64,000 nt of DNA from Clostridium aminobutyricum (GTDB lineage: Bacteria; Bacillota; Clostridia; Peptostreptococcales; Anaerovoracaceae): the NCBI RefSeq assembly GCF_017255415.1, contig NZ_JAFJZZ010000001.1, positions 558,001-622,000 on the forward strand, given 5' to 3'. The position numbers and the translations under genes are program-made. Below are positions 9,101 through 20,311 of this stretch, piece after piece. Every line of letters begins with the position of its first letter. The stretch's first letter is position 1. The notes beneath the pieces were generated by a model. The model was not told the DNA's origin, made no database searches, and was given only the letters and a program-made list of their open reading frames with translations.

Positions 9101-9673
9101 ACCATCGTGAACCGTATGAGTCCTCCTGCAGTCACCTTGCCGGTTCAGATGGCAAAAGATGCGGAATTGACCTTCTCCTCAAACGACAGCGGCTGGGCAT
9201 CTGCAGTAAGCGGAGTCACGATAGATTCTAAAGCGTTCACGAAGGATAAGCTTGCTGTGACAGGGGGAGACGTCTCCATTCCAGCCGACAAGATGAAGAA
9301 TGCCTACGTATCAGCGGGAACAGGAAAAACCATTAAAGTTACCGCCGCCGGCTACCGTACCCTTGTTTTAAAAAATATAACAATCTATGAAAAGCTGGCC
9401 TCTGCATTCCAACAGACGATAACCTGGAATGACGGAGGAAGCTTATCGATTGATTTAAACGATACAAGCAGCTCCTATTATTCTGTGAGCAAGGTGTACG
9501 TCAACGGCACAGAAACGACAATGATCACAAAACCGTCCTATTCCAACGGGTATAAACTGCTCCTATCGGCTGGAAATTTTACCGGATTATCCGGTACTAC
9601 GGTGCAGATTAAGATAACGGGATCTTCTTCGTCGAATTTGCCGGAACTTTTGATCGATGTAGTGATTCCATAA
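6134..9673 (+). CDS. Large exported protein with Shr-like HID (DUF1533)-type repeats
   Basis: 1179 aa starting at a TTG codon with AAAGGAGAT 7 bases upstream; no ATG fits. A signal peptide (residues 1-25, ending SPAFAA) is followed by an N-terminal domain and at least six beta-rich modules. Each ends in a GY-containing strand: LTFMARGYEDAEFTL, TLVIRSHGYTEARIPV, TLIVTANGYQPLKIPV, VLMRSSGYADYSFQI, TLKISADGYRKAMLPI, KVTAAGYRTLVL. This spacing matches the Shr-type heme/haemoglobin-interacting domain (formerly DUF1533). Paired AVVLRS/ITGAELIRSSG strands precede several copies. It has no SLH or LPXTG anchor of its own, so it may associate with the SLH protein encoded upstream. A role in heme or haemoglobin capture is inferred from the family only. 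Confidence 0.75.
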   Translation: MKKVIAIALVAAVFITINISPAFAASMEIYGETKMNLWDLYITENNAERPDAISTATVDAVTQATYNPYDNKPVAIETGVDLGLIADSLILEKYEIKNEMVDRILNIWRDGYSIRVLGTSSTETNPLTKNVVKYTADDGTVYYLSYQAVKNALSDMQDFSWEHFVRQAVQGDSVNPPYRVKYLLNNGDFGKRVLISQQSVLAPPSLTLDSDFSDKAENLGKFIQLNFGNDADWANAVYAIKVNETGLLQGNMKLGSYSDHNGDTSFITGQDAADKSKIIIRLSQKFKLGENKLTFMARGYEDAEFTLNLNESQSTYPWIVSFQGVNEDNKDAPLTRDSIVKRGDVIRVDATDTKSYFSGKFDGIFIDGKPLQKEDTLKNSHTLYYEYTNLGKKLKVYTDTLTAGLHELHLIKHGYNDEIYFFTVSGEEELAAPDFTVQGEEVKVGGNTTIGGSVKGTPVVLKSDADSLQQWSDSIRKIFFINDSTGEVNQITGSTSAVLDVAAKTVSINGGSMNYWNTSGSHTLVIRSHGYTEARIPVKRVSAMPSGSSIDYRAADGAVVVSSNYSFMSADNLQNILINGTSYPASNFDTTISYSAPSTLIIPSEYFEAGTTATVKVITKNYSDLTNTITVPEEHIKRKPAPSTSLEQSNITKNGNIVLNFTDDAEWRAAIQTVVLRSASNLDTNYKSKTIATEAGKLTVGPVTLSAGSYTLIVTANGYQPLKIPVQVVDPVPGAVTSELQPNGSVTVKVEGSVSSYISGLSVSVDGQAVSSGKITKNSPTFTLSGDCFPVRKTYQVLMRSSGYADYSFQINTDVSEPPALAVLSQMDTATKTITVTFDPNEAWRAAITGAELIRSSGTAATVTIADKSQNGSLTLSVTGSLYSDDYTLKISADGYRKAMLPIKILSPVPTDVSYDLLTVDGVPETDILLKNYSYAGALKKIKVGNTILTRGEGFTVDTSQYIAVIPGIIDESEVQITLFADNYADKTITIVNRMSPPAVTLPVQMAKDAELTFSSNDSGWASAVSGVTIDSKAFTKDKLAVTGGDVSIPADKMKNAYVSAGTGKTIKVTAAGYRTLVLKNITIYEKLASAFQQTITWNDGGSLSIDLNDTSSSYYSVSKVYVNGTETTMITKPSYSNGYKLLLSAGNFTGLSGTTVQIKITGSSSSNLPELLIDVVIP

Positions 9674-9791
9674 TATAATTTATCATAAGATATTCATGGT
9701 TCAAATCAGAAGGGGATAATTCTTGAATTTCATTTGGTAAAACCACGGAAACCGTGGCATTCGAAATTGTTCGTTCGGTTTAAATCGGCTC

Positions 9792-9819
9792 GTAAGTTCG
9801 AATCTCACCGCTTCCGCCA
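9792..9819 (+). pseudogene. 3'-end remnant of a tRNA gene (Ser- or Sec-like)
   Basis: GTAAG-TTCGAAT-CTCAC forms a T-arm (one mismatch) directly joined to CGCTTCC-G-CCA, the 3' acceptor strand of a tRNA beginning GGAAGCG with encoded CCA. No matching GGAAGCG, D-arm or proper anticodon arm is present upstream; the preceding ~70 bases contain only a short CCACGG-AAA-CCGTGG hairpin. It is therefore a partial tRNA rather than a working gene. Such 3' fragments are typical scars of element integration into tRNA genes. Confidence 0.55.
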
Positions 9820-9822
9820 CTG

Positions 9823-9864
9823 TCCGAAAACCTTTAAAATTTTAAGGGTTTTCGGATTTTTTTA
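9823..9864 (+). terminator. Strong intrinsic terminator
   Basis: TCCGAAAACC(T)TTAAAA is mirrored by TTTTAAGGGTTTTCGGA and followed by seven T. It immediately follows the tRNA remnant and probably belonged to that tRNA transcript, or now ends the surface operon. Confidence 0.85.
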
Positions 9865-9973
9865 TGCTCTCGGACATAAGAGTTTTGACTTTAATTCAGA
9901 TAAGTACTAGAATTAACATTAGATGTATCTCTCAGTATTGTGCATTTTTCGATATACCGCTAGCCTAAAGTTA

Positions 9974-10002
9974 TTGATAATCAATATTAGCTATTATATA
10001 AT
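9974..10002 (+). promoter_or_regulatory. Putative promoter of the diguanylate cyclase gene
   Basis: TTGATA (9974-9979), 17 bases, TATAAT (9997-10002). The ~110-base leader to the GTG start contains a CCGGA...TCCGG hairpin (10038-10058). No c-di-GMP riboswitch consensus was seen in it. Confidence 0.6.
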
Positions 10003-10115
10003 TAACGACAGATAACAGACTGGAGCCATTGAGCATTCCGGATCATCTCCCTGCTCCGGTAAGAAAAAAGAAAAGATGCCGTGAAAAGGGAAAATGAAGC
10101 AGAGGAGGTTATACT

Positions 10116-11720
10116 GTGGATAATGTCAATATCATTAATATGCTGCTGATTTTATCCACATTGGTGGTATTATATTTCTTATTGTTAGTCGCAAAAAGAA
10201 CGCCGAAAAAGCAAATTCATTATGCTGTTTTAAGTATAACAGCCAGCATTCTCCTATGGAATGTCGCAGTATTATTGTATTTGACTTTTGACAAAGTCCC
10301 ATGGATACAGGCAATTTGTGAGCGACTGTACTTTTTGGGTGCGATTTTCGTATCCATTTCAATATTATTTACAGGGTTAATATTTGCTCAAACTAAAATA
10401 AAATTTATATGGAAGCATGCACTGCTGTTTGTCGTTCCTGTCATCTCTATTATAGTGCTGTTTACGAATCAGAGTCATCACTGGTTTTATACTGTCTTTA
10501 GCCTGATACCTTCCAAGCAAATTTTTGGTACCTATTTTATTATACATACGATATATTCTTATTTGTGTATAGGGATTGGGTTGGCCTATCTCGTGATTTT
10601 TTCCATAAAAAATTATGGCATTTTCTCCAGACAATCCTCGTTAATATTTATTGGTATTATGATTTCGCTGATCATTGATGCGATCAGCACATTTAAGATC
10701 TTTAATTGGTCAACGGCAATCGAAAATATTGCTTTTGCCGTGACTATTAGCTTTTTTATAATAGCTACGGTAAAGTTTGATTTCCTGAACGTAGTACCCA
10801 TCGCCTTGCAAACGGTTGTTGATTTGATTTCTGACAGCTATGTGGTGATTGATGAGGATTTTAAAGTCATTGATTACAACAAAGCTTTTGTAGGCGGTTT
10901 TACCGGGGTATCCAGAAAAATTGGCATTATGGAAATAATCAAAAAGAATTATGGCGCTCTCGATGTTAAGAGGTTCATGGACTTTCTGGACGAAGCAGTT
11001 CGCGAGCAAAAAAAAGTGGGCTTTGAAATGCTCAAGCCCATGGATGAAGCCATTGTCTATTATATGGTGGAAATCACCCCCATTTATATCAGCGGAAATC
11101 ATATAGGAACTATAATTTTAAAACAGAATATTACTGAGCATAAAAATAATTTGCAGGAGGTTATGCAGCTCAATGAGAGGCTGCAGAGTCTGGCAACCCG
11201 AGATTGGCTGACGCAGTCTTATAATAGATATTTTTTTGATGAAAGATTACAGCAGGAGATTGATCTCGTAAACAGGCTACAAGCATACGGCCGGGAATCG
11301 GAAAAAAAGGTCAACGCTTTTGGGTTAATTATGTTTGATATAGACTATTTCAAAATCTATAACGATAATAATGGACATCCGGCAGGAGATGAGCTTTTAC
11401 AAACAATCGTTACGGTTGTTAAAGAGGTGTTATATCCGACGGATATATTATGCAGATACGGTGGAGAAGAGTTTGCCATTATTTGCTGCCATACCTCAGA
11501 GAAAGGGATTAAAACAGCTGCGGAAAAAATCAGAAAAGCTGTGGAAGGTTATGATTTCAGGTTTCAGGATAAACAGCCGGGCGGTAACCTGACAGTTAGC
11601 ATTGGCGCAGTATACTGTTCAACAGCTAACGTAAAAAGAAAGGATTTAATAAAAAAAGCTGATGAGTATCTGTATTTAGCCAAAAGCAGCGGAAGGAATA
11701 AGGCTGTTTTTAACGACTAA
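10116..11720 (+). CDS. Membrane diguanylate cyclase (7TM-PAS-GGDEF)
   Basis: 534 aa starting at GTG with AGAGGAGGT upstream. Residues 1-~225 contain seven or so hydrophobic helices, like the N-terminal 7TM sensor of histidine kinases. A PAS-like segment follows (DLISDSYVVIDEDFKVIDYNKAF... to IILKQNITEHK, ~235-345). The GGDEF domain (~365-530) begins LATRDWLTQSYNRYFFDERL and has the active loop RYGGEEF. The substrate-binding DIDYFKIYNDNNGHPAGD is intact, so c-di-GMP synthesis is expected. The inhibitory RxxD site is absent: the equivalent position reads YPTD. The gene is monocistronic, with strong signals on both sides. The sensed signal is unknown. Confidence 0.9.
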   Translation: MDNVNIINMLLILSTLVVLYFLLLVAKRTPKKQIHYAVLSITASILLWNVAVLLYLTFDKVPWIQAICERLYFLGAIFVSISILFTGLIFAQTKIKFIWKHALLFVVPVISIIVLFTNQSHHWFYTVFSLIPSKQIFGTYFIIHTIYSYLCIGIGLAYLVIFSIKNYGIFSRQSSLIFIGIMISLIIDAISTFKIFNWSTAIENIAFAVTISFFIIATVKFDFLNVVPIALQTVVDLISDSYVVIDEDFKVIDYNKAFVGGFTGVSRKIGIMEIIKKNYGALDVKRFMDFLDEAVREQKKVGFEMLKPMDEAIVYYMVEITPIYISGNHIGTIILKQNITEHKNNLQEVMQLNERLQSLATRDWLTQSYNRYFFDERLQQEIDLVNRLQAYGRESEKKVNAFGLIMFDIDYFKIYNDNNGHPAGDELLQTIVTVVKEVLYPTDILCRYGGEEFAIICCHTSEKGIKTAAEKIRKAVEGYDFRFQDKQPGGNLTVSIGAVYCSTANVKRKDLIKKADEYLYLAKSSGRNKAVFND

Positions 11721-11775
11721 ATCACAAATTGCTGCAGACTTTTGAAACACAAAGAATTAAGCCGCATTTCCAATA

Positions 11776-11812
11776 GACATGCCTTCCGACAAGGGGAAGG
11801 CATGTCTTTTTC
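11776..11812 (+). terminator. Intrinsic terminator after the GGDEF gene
   Basis: A perfect 12-bp stem, GACATGCCTTCC with GGAAGGCATGTC, around a 7-base loop is followed by TTTTT. Confidence 0.9.
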
Positions 11813-11897
11813 TATGGAAATATGGTACTATCGATTCAAAGGCGATTCCATTATAAATAGATAAACAGAAATTTGAACCTCGTGAAAGGAAAAAGAA

Positions 11898-12650
11898 ATG
11901 ATATTCAAAGAAACATCGAATAAAAAACTGCCCACAATTATTTTATTACACGGCGGCGGTTTGTCTTTTTGGTCTTTGCAAAGCATCGTTGAACAACTAC
12001 AATCTGAATTTCACGTTGTTACACCTATCATTGACGGTCACGGTGAGGATGGCGATGAAGAATTTATCAGCATTCAGAATTCTGCAGGGAAACTCATAGA
12101 CTATATTGATACAAATTATAACGGTAAAGTATTTGCTATCAGTGGGCTGTCAATTGGTGCGCAGATAACAATAGAGGTTCTATCCCAACGAGCGGACATT
12201 ACACAATATGCAATTCTTGAAAGCGCATTGGTGTATCCAATCAAAGGAACTGCGATTATGACTGTTCCAACATACAAACTTTTTTATGGATTGGTTAAGA
12301 GAAGATGGTTTTCCAAACTGCAAGCAAAATCGCTTTGTGTCCCTGCCGATATGTTTGAACAGTATTATCAGGACAGTCTGAAAATATCAAAGCAATCGCT
12401 AATCAATATCACACTAAGTAACGGTAACTATAACTTAAAAAGCAGCATTACGAATACCAAATCAAAGATTTTGATTATTGTCGGAGAAAATGAAATTGGA
12501 ATTATGAGAAAATCTGCCCAACGATTGCGTGAAGCAATCAAAGATAGTGAACTTTATATAGCACCGGCAATGAAACATGGCGAGATGAGTTTGGTATATC
12601 CTAAAAAATATGCTGAATTGGTAAAGCTGTTCTTTGGCAAATGTTCATAG
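11898..12650 (+). CDS. Alpha/beta-hydrolase fold protein
   Basis: 250 aa, a usual size for small alpha/beta hydrolases. PTIILLHGGGLSFWSLQ supplies the HGGG-type oxyanion loop, AISGLSIGAQITIEVL the nucleophile elbow (GLSIG, Ser ~88), a candidate acid lies in the LIIVGENEIGIM strand, and APAMKHGEMSLVYP carries the catalytic His. There is no signal peptide, so it is cytosolic. The start is ATG 11898 after AAAGGAAAAAG. The substrate cannot be told. It is flanked by a terminator upstream and the IS200 relic immediately downstream, so it is probably a single-gene unit. Confidence 0.85.
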   Translation: MIFKETSNKKLPTIILLHGGGLSFWSLQSIVEQLQSEFHVVTPIIDGHGEDGDEEFISIQNSAGKLIDYIDTNYNGKVFAISGLSIGAQITIEVLSQRADITQYAILESALVYPIKGTAIMTVPTYKLFYGLVKRRWFSKLQAKSLCVPADMFEQYYQDSLKISKQSLINITLSNGNYNLKSSITNTKSKILIIVGENEIGIMRKSAQRLREAIKDSELYIAPAMKHGEMSLVYPKKYAELVKLFFGKCS

Positions 12651-12656
12651 TATGTA

Positions 12657-12797
12657 ATCCAGGCAAATGCTTGCCCTGACCACATTCACATGTTGGTTGC
12701 AATTCCGCCTAAACTGAGTGTATCGAAATTCATGGGAATATTGAAAGGGAAAAGCAGTTACAGCTGTTCAACGTACTGGCAATGGATATTCTGTTAA
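12657..12797 (+). pseudogene. Decayed IS200/IS605-family TnpA transposase
   Basis: Translation of this frame gives ACPDHIHMLVAIPPKLSVSKFMGILKGKSS, the diagnostic central block of Y1 single-strand transposases (HUH metal site as HIH, then IPPK.SVS.FMG.LKGKS). Upstream residues, and everything after the block up to the catalytic Tyr, are missing. Downstream, GGCAATGGATATTCTG resembles a shifted version of the expected GNRHFW codons, indicating internal deletion. The relic lies 6 bases after the hydrolase stop. No IS end palindromes were found. Confidence 0.8.
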
Positions 12798-12907
12798 CAA
12801 GAAATATTTAATGATAAATTAAGCTTTTCTTAAGATTTTTTTTATTGGTTCTTTAATTCTATATATCATAATGAGTACATCAATTAAATTCAGAGAGGTA
12901 CTTCATT

Positions 12908-13498
12908 ATGGAAAAATGCTATTTATATATAGTTCTGACAAGAACCAATACGGTAATGTCTAAGCTTATTCAGGTTGTAAAAAATGATGCATATACTCAT
13001 GCGGCTATATCTTTAGATAAAGAACTCAATCATATGTACAGCTTTGGAAGAAGGAATACGTACAATCCTTTTATTGGAAGGTTTAGAAAAGAAGATATTA
13101 ACGAAGGCGTATACAAGTTCTGTAATACCTTACATGGTGCAATAATTGAGGTGGAGGTGTCCAAGCAACAGTATGAAAAAGCGAAGGTAATATTAGATCA
13201 TTTCATTTCGAATAGTCACCTTTATAAATATAACTATAATGGGCTTGTACATAGCATGTTAAACAAACCAGTATGTAACGATTATAGCTTTTTATGCTCA
13301 GAATTTGTGTATCACATTCTAAAGGAAAGCGGCATTGCAGACCTTAAAATATCAAGAAATCTGGTTAGACCTCAAAACTTGCTGAATATAGAAGGTAGAA
13401 TGATTTATAAAGGTAATCTCAAAAAAATAAAATTATCAGAAAATAATTTATATGCAAATGAAATAGGAACCAGGAGGCTGAGTGCAATATATGAATAA
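12908..13498 (+). CDS. Permuted papain-fold (YiiX/NlpC-P60-like) hypothetical protein
   Basis: 196 aa. The order of motifs fits the circularly permuted NlpC/P60 superfamily: YTHAAISLDKEL carries the His, and FLCSEFVYHILKESGI near residue 138 carries the Cys in a CSEFVYH helix. YIVLTRTNTVMSKLIQ at the N-terminus is the opening strand. Such proteins are cysteine hydrolases or lipid/peptide amidases of largely unknown substrate. There is no signal peptide. The ribosome site is AGAGAGG before ATG 12908. It is alone, with a terminator 20 bases downstream. Confidence 0.65.
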   Translation: MEKCYLYIVLTRTNTVMSKLIQVVKNDAYTHAAISLDKELNHMYSFGRRNTYNPFIGRFRKEDINEGVYKFCNTLHGAIIEVEVSKQQYEKAKVILDHFISNSHLYKYNYNGLVHSMLNKPVCNDYSFLCSEFVYHILKESGIADLKISRNLVRPQNLLNIEGRMIYKGNLKKIKLSENNLYANEIGTRRLSAIYE

Positions 13499-13518
13499 AC
13501 CTAACGAATTATTACATG

Positions 13519-13560
13519 AACGCCACGGTGGCAAGTGCGTTTTCCTGTGGTGTTTTTTTT
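13519..13560 (+). terminator. Intrinsic terminator
   Basis: ACGCCACGG pairs (with G-U) with CCTGTGGTGT across a loop, followed by eight T. Confidence 0.75.
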
Positions 13561-13744
13561 GTTGTCTTTTTATGGCTAACTCGATAGGTTAGCTATTTCT
13601 CACCTTCATTTATACTGATCATATACTATTAAAAAAGCTGTAAACTTAGTGATTCTCCTACAAATCTCTCTATTATCTATGACAGAAGAATCCCAATTGT
13701 TATATGGCTGAATATTGATTAAGTATTTAAAGGAGACATCGAAA

Positions 13745-17371
<3,627 letters not shown>

Positions 17372-17503
17372 TCTTGGGATTTGTGACCCTTGAATAAAAC
17401 TATGCGGCTGAAAACTGATTTTATGGAACCGACTATGTAATCGAAGTTGTTTTTGCCCTGCATCCCAAAAAAGAGGCTGTATCAAAACGCCTCTCCGAAA
17501 AGT

Positions 17504-17550
17504 ACAAAAAGAGCTCTTCCAATTCTACTGGCTGAGCTCTTTTTGTGCCG
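17504..17550. terminator. Bidirectional terminator between collagen-like and MerR genes
   Basis: ACAAAAAGAGCTC and GAGCTCTTTTTGT form a long stem with A-run and T-run on opposite sides. It serves the convergent collagen-like gene (+) and MerR gene (-). Confidence 0.8.
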
Positions 17551-17568
17551 CTGATTACCGCCGATTGG

Positions 17569-18324
17569 TTAGTGATACACATACAAAATAGCCGCATTTA
17601 TAAACTCTGCAAGTCCCGGTGTCTTTTTGTCCAATGCTTCTTTGTGAACCAAATACGCCTGTCCGATTTTACGAAAAGCTGTATCATCGCAGGGAAGCCA
17701 CATATTTATTAACTCTCTATAAGCAGTAACCGCCTTTTTTGCAGCTAAACTCTCCGGGCCATCTATCATGGCTTCACGAAACTTTTGCATAACATCCCCG
17801 CAAAGAGAAATGAGTTCACCAAAATCCACATTCATTATATTCGAGGCGTTTTTAACGATGGATATGCTGCTCGGAAATATGCCGCTTTTCACTACCGGAA
17901 GAAAAAAACCGCTTTCCATTAACGCTCGAATTTCGTTTGCATATGTTTTTTTCATTGTTTCAATTCTATTTTTATCAAAATCTCTTAGCATTGAAATATC
18001 AAATTCATTATTCAATATACGGTCAACTGACAATATCATTTTTTGCAGTCCTGATTGTTTTTCCAAGAGAATTTGTTTATGCTGCCGTATGATCTCTTTT
18101 TCCATTTCCTTCGGACTTTCAAGCAGCAACCGAATGTCATCAAGGGAAATGCCAAGCTCTTTATAAAACAGAATGCTCCACAGTCGGCGCAGGCTCTCGT
18201 CATCATATTGACGATAACCCGATTCTTTTACCGCGCTGGGTGGTAATAATCCGATTTCATCATAATATTGCAAGGTGCGGCGGCTTACGCCGGAGAGCTT
18301 GCTCACTTCATTTACACTTTTCAT
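17569..18324 (-). CDS. MerR-family regulator with TipAS-like C-terminal region
   Basis: 251 aa from ATG 18324, chosen because AAGGAGG sits 8 bases upstream; an upstream ATG at 18357 lacks such a site. Residues ~1-70 are a MerR winged helix (VNEVSKLSGVSRRTLQYYDEIGLLPPS, then GYRQYDDESLRRL). A coiled dimer helix (~75-110) leads to a helical C-terminal region (~125-250; FREAMIDGPESLAAKKAVTAYRELINMWLPCDD) in the size class of TipAS antibiotic-binding domains. It is divergent from an MFS exporter, whose promoter has the 19-bp spacer typical of MerR activators, so it very likely activates that exporter in response to a drug. Confidence 0.85.
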   Translation of the reverse strand: MKSVNEVSKLSGVSRRTLQYYDEIGLLPPSAVKESGYRQYDDESLRRLWSILFYKELGISLDDIRLLLESPKEMEKEIIRQHKQILLEKQSGLQKMILSVDRILNNEFDISMLRDFDKNRIETMKKTYANEIRALMESGFFLPVVKSGIFPSSISIVKNASNIMNVDFGELISLCGDVMQKFREAMIDGPESLAAKKAVTAYRELINMWLPCDDTAFRKIGQAYLVHKEALDKKTPGLAEFINAAILYVYH

Positions 18325-18364
18325 TGCCTTTTCCTCCTTGCTAAAAATATTTTTCAAAAATCTC

Positions 18365-18395
18365 TTGACTCGAACGCAGCGTTATAGTTTATGCT
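18365..18395 (+). promoter_or_regulatory. MerR-type promoter of the MFS exporter
   Basis: TTGACT (18365-18370) and TATGCT (18390-18395) are separated by 19 bases, the over-long spacer that MerR proteins untwist. Within the spacer lies the palindrome AACGC-A-GCGTT (18373-18383). A related AACGGCAGCGTT lies at 18409-18420. Confidence 0.7.
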
Positions 18396-18480
18396 CTCAT
18401 TATAAATGAACGGCAGCGTTTTTGTAAAGTGAAAAAGTATAAACAAAAATGCCGCACATAATGAGGAGGATTTATTTACG

Positions 18481-19899
18481 ATGAATAAGAATGAAAAAGC
18501 CCCAAAACTTGAGCCGATTCCAAAGAGCATCATGAACATTGCTTGGATTTTAGTGCTTGGGGCAATTATGCCCCTGCTTGATTCAACAATGGTCAACATT
18601 GCAATCAAGCACTTGAGCAATGATTTCAGTGCCGGACTTGATTTAATTCAATGGGTAGTTACAGGTTATGTGTTAGCTATGGCAATTTCAGTACCGCTTG
18701 CAGGTTGGATGGTGCAACGGTTCAATGGTAAATGGTTAATGATTGGCGCCAATGTATTATTTTTAGCTTCTTCGATTGCTTCGGGATTTAGCGGGAGTAT
18801 TAATTCATTGATTATTTTCCGGGTTGTTCAAGGTATCAGCGCCGGTTTTATTATGACATTGGTGACTACCTTGTGTGTCGAAACCGCCGGAAGGGAGCGG
18901 ATGGGACGGTTAATGTCGACCATTGGTATCCCAACGGTCCTGGGGCCAATCCTGGGCCCGGTTATTGGGGCTGTGATTGTTCAATTCTTATCATGGCGTT
19001 ACATTTTCTTTGTCAACATTCCAATTGGCATTCTTGCCATCACTTTGATGATTATGAAGCTGCCAAACTTCACGCCGACAAACATAAAAGCCAAATTCGA
19101 CTTCATTGGCATCCTTTTATTGGGTGCCAGTTCAGCCGCGTTAATTTACGGGATTACGAAAGCAGCGAAAAGTGCTACATTTAACAACAGCACGACAATT
19201 GCTTATGTTGTTGCCGGGGTCGCAATTCTAGCCATCTATATGATTTACGCTGCTATTAAAAAGGAACAAGCCATTCTCCCATTACACTTATTTAAGTTGA
19301 AAAATTTCAGCGCGGTTATGGTTGGCTTGTTCCTTGCAGGGATTGCCACCAACGGTCCAATGTTGTTATTACCTTTGTTTTTCCAAAACATTAAGGGCTT
19401 CTCAGTTTTGAGCGCCGGATTAATTTTGATTCCGCAAGGGATCGGTATGTTAGTTGCCCGTCCATTGATTGGCAAGCTGACTGATAAATTGGGTGCGCGT
19501 AATGTTGTCTTGGTAAGTTTGACATTAGCCATCGTTGGCACGATTCCATTTGTCTTCTTTGGTGAGGCATCTTCACTCATTGTTGTGAGCGTTGTCTTGT
19601 TTATTCGCGGTATGGGAATCGGTGGTGTCACCATTCCAATGATGACTGATGCGTACACCGGTATGGTCAAACAAGAAATTGCGCAAGCCAGTGTCGGAAC
19701 TCGGCTCGTGCAAAATATTGGTGGTGCGTTTGGTTCAGCAGTACTTGCAACGGTTGTCAGCCTTGGGGTCCAAGATAAAACACCAACGATTCCACTCATG
19801 ACCACCGCTTACCATGATGGGTTCATGTTAGCCTTAGTTCTTAGCCTAGTATTACTCATTCCAACTTTGTTCTTAACGAACAAGAAATCTAAGAAATAA
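18481..19899 (+). CDS. MFS drug exporter, DHA2 (EmrB/QacA) family
   Basis: 472 aa with about 14 hydrophobic segments. Family motifs: LDSTMVNIAIKHLS in the first helix (motif D1), GKWLMIGANVLF after helix 2, RVVQGISAGFIMTLVTT, and GPILGPVIGAVIVQFLSWRYIFFVNIPIG (motif C, the antiporter signature). It sits in the inner membrane and should export hydrophobic drugs with proton influx. It is preceded by AATGAGGAGG and a MerR-controlled promoter. Its codon choice and wording look more like lactic-acid-bacterial pumps than its neighbours, and a truncated foreign-looking gene start follows it. Transfer is suspected but unproven. Confidence 0.9.
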   Translation: MNKNEKAPKLEPIPKSIMNIAWILVLGAIMPLLDSTMVNIAIKHLSNDFSAGLDLIQWVVTGYVLAMAISVPLAGWMVQRFNGKWLMIGANVLFLASSIASGFSGSINSLIIFRVVQGISAGFIMTLVTTLCVETAGRERMGRLMSTIGIPTVLGPILGPVIGAVIVQFLSWRYIFFVNIPIGILAITLMIMKLPNFTPTNIKAKFDFIGILLLGASSAALIYGITKAAKSATFNNSTTIAYVVAGVAILAIYMIYAAIKKEQAILPLHLFKLKNFSAVMVGLFLAGIATNGPMLLLPLFFQNIKGFSVLSAGLILIPQGIGMLVARPLIGKLTDKLGARNVVLVSLTLAIVGTIPFVFFGEASSLIVVSVVLFIRGMGIGGVTIPMMTDAYTGMVKQEIAQASVGTRLVQNIGGAFGSAVLATVVSLGVQDKTPTIPLMTTAYHDGFMLALVLSLVLLIPTLFLTNKKSKK

Positions 19900-19956
19900 T
19901 GCATTCAAAAGTAAATTGGGTATGCTGCGTCATTAATAAAAGGGGGTATTTATTAC

Positions 19957-20076
19957 ATGAATATTTTGATTGTTGGCACGGGTATTATCGGATTGACGAG
20001 CGAAAAGATAAAAAACACCAAAATACAAATGGGAGCTATACATACCACTGTGTTGCTGAAGCCAATGACGCTATGA
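19957..20076 (+). pseudogene. Truncated dehydrogenase-like gene start (Rossmann N-terminus)
   Basis: A good ribosome site (AAAGGGGGT) precedes an ATG giving MNILIVGTGIIGLT, a GxGxxG dinucleotide-binding start such as in ketopantoate reductases or FAD oxidoreductases. After ~13 residues the frame turns into unrelated sequence and stops at codon 40. It is probably the clipped second gene of the exporter operon. Confidence 0.55.
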
Positions 20077-20141
20077 GCTAATTATGGTTCCTGTTAAACT
20101 AAGAAGGAAACGAATGCTATAACAGAAATATAAAACTTTCA

Positions 20142-20171
20142 CTGACATTTTGCAAAAAAATGTGCTACACT
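20142..20171 (+). promoter_or_regulatory. Possible promoter
   Basis: CTGACA, 18 bases, TACACT, about 140 bases before the following small gene. The intervening leader shows no clear RNA fold. Confidence 0.4.
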
Positions 20172-20311
20172 GAAACTATAGATATCGGCCATGGATGCTA
20201 GTAGCCGCTATTTTTGAGTCTACGATCTCAATGGAGTATCTGTGCAGCTGAGATAAAAAATTGAAAATTAACGAATGATTGATGTTATGAAATATGAAAG
20301 GCGGTATGGGT

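Noticed and set aside
9740-9819. Intact selenocysteine tRNA
   Set aside because: The 3' end fits, but no UCA anticodon loop, long D-arm or GGAAG 5' strand can be found upstream.
9900-10115. Possible c-di-GMP riboswitch before the diguanylate cyclase gene
   Set aside because: Neither the class I nor class II conserved core was found; only a short CCGGA/TCCGG hairpin is present.
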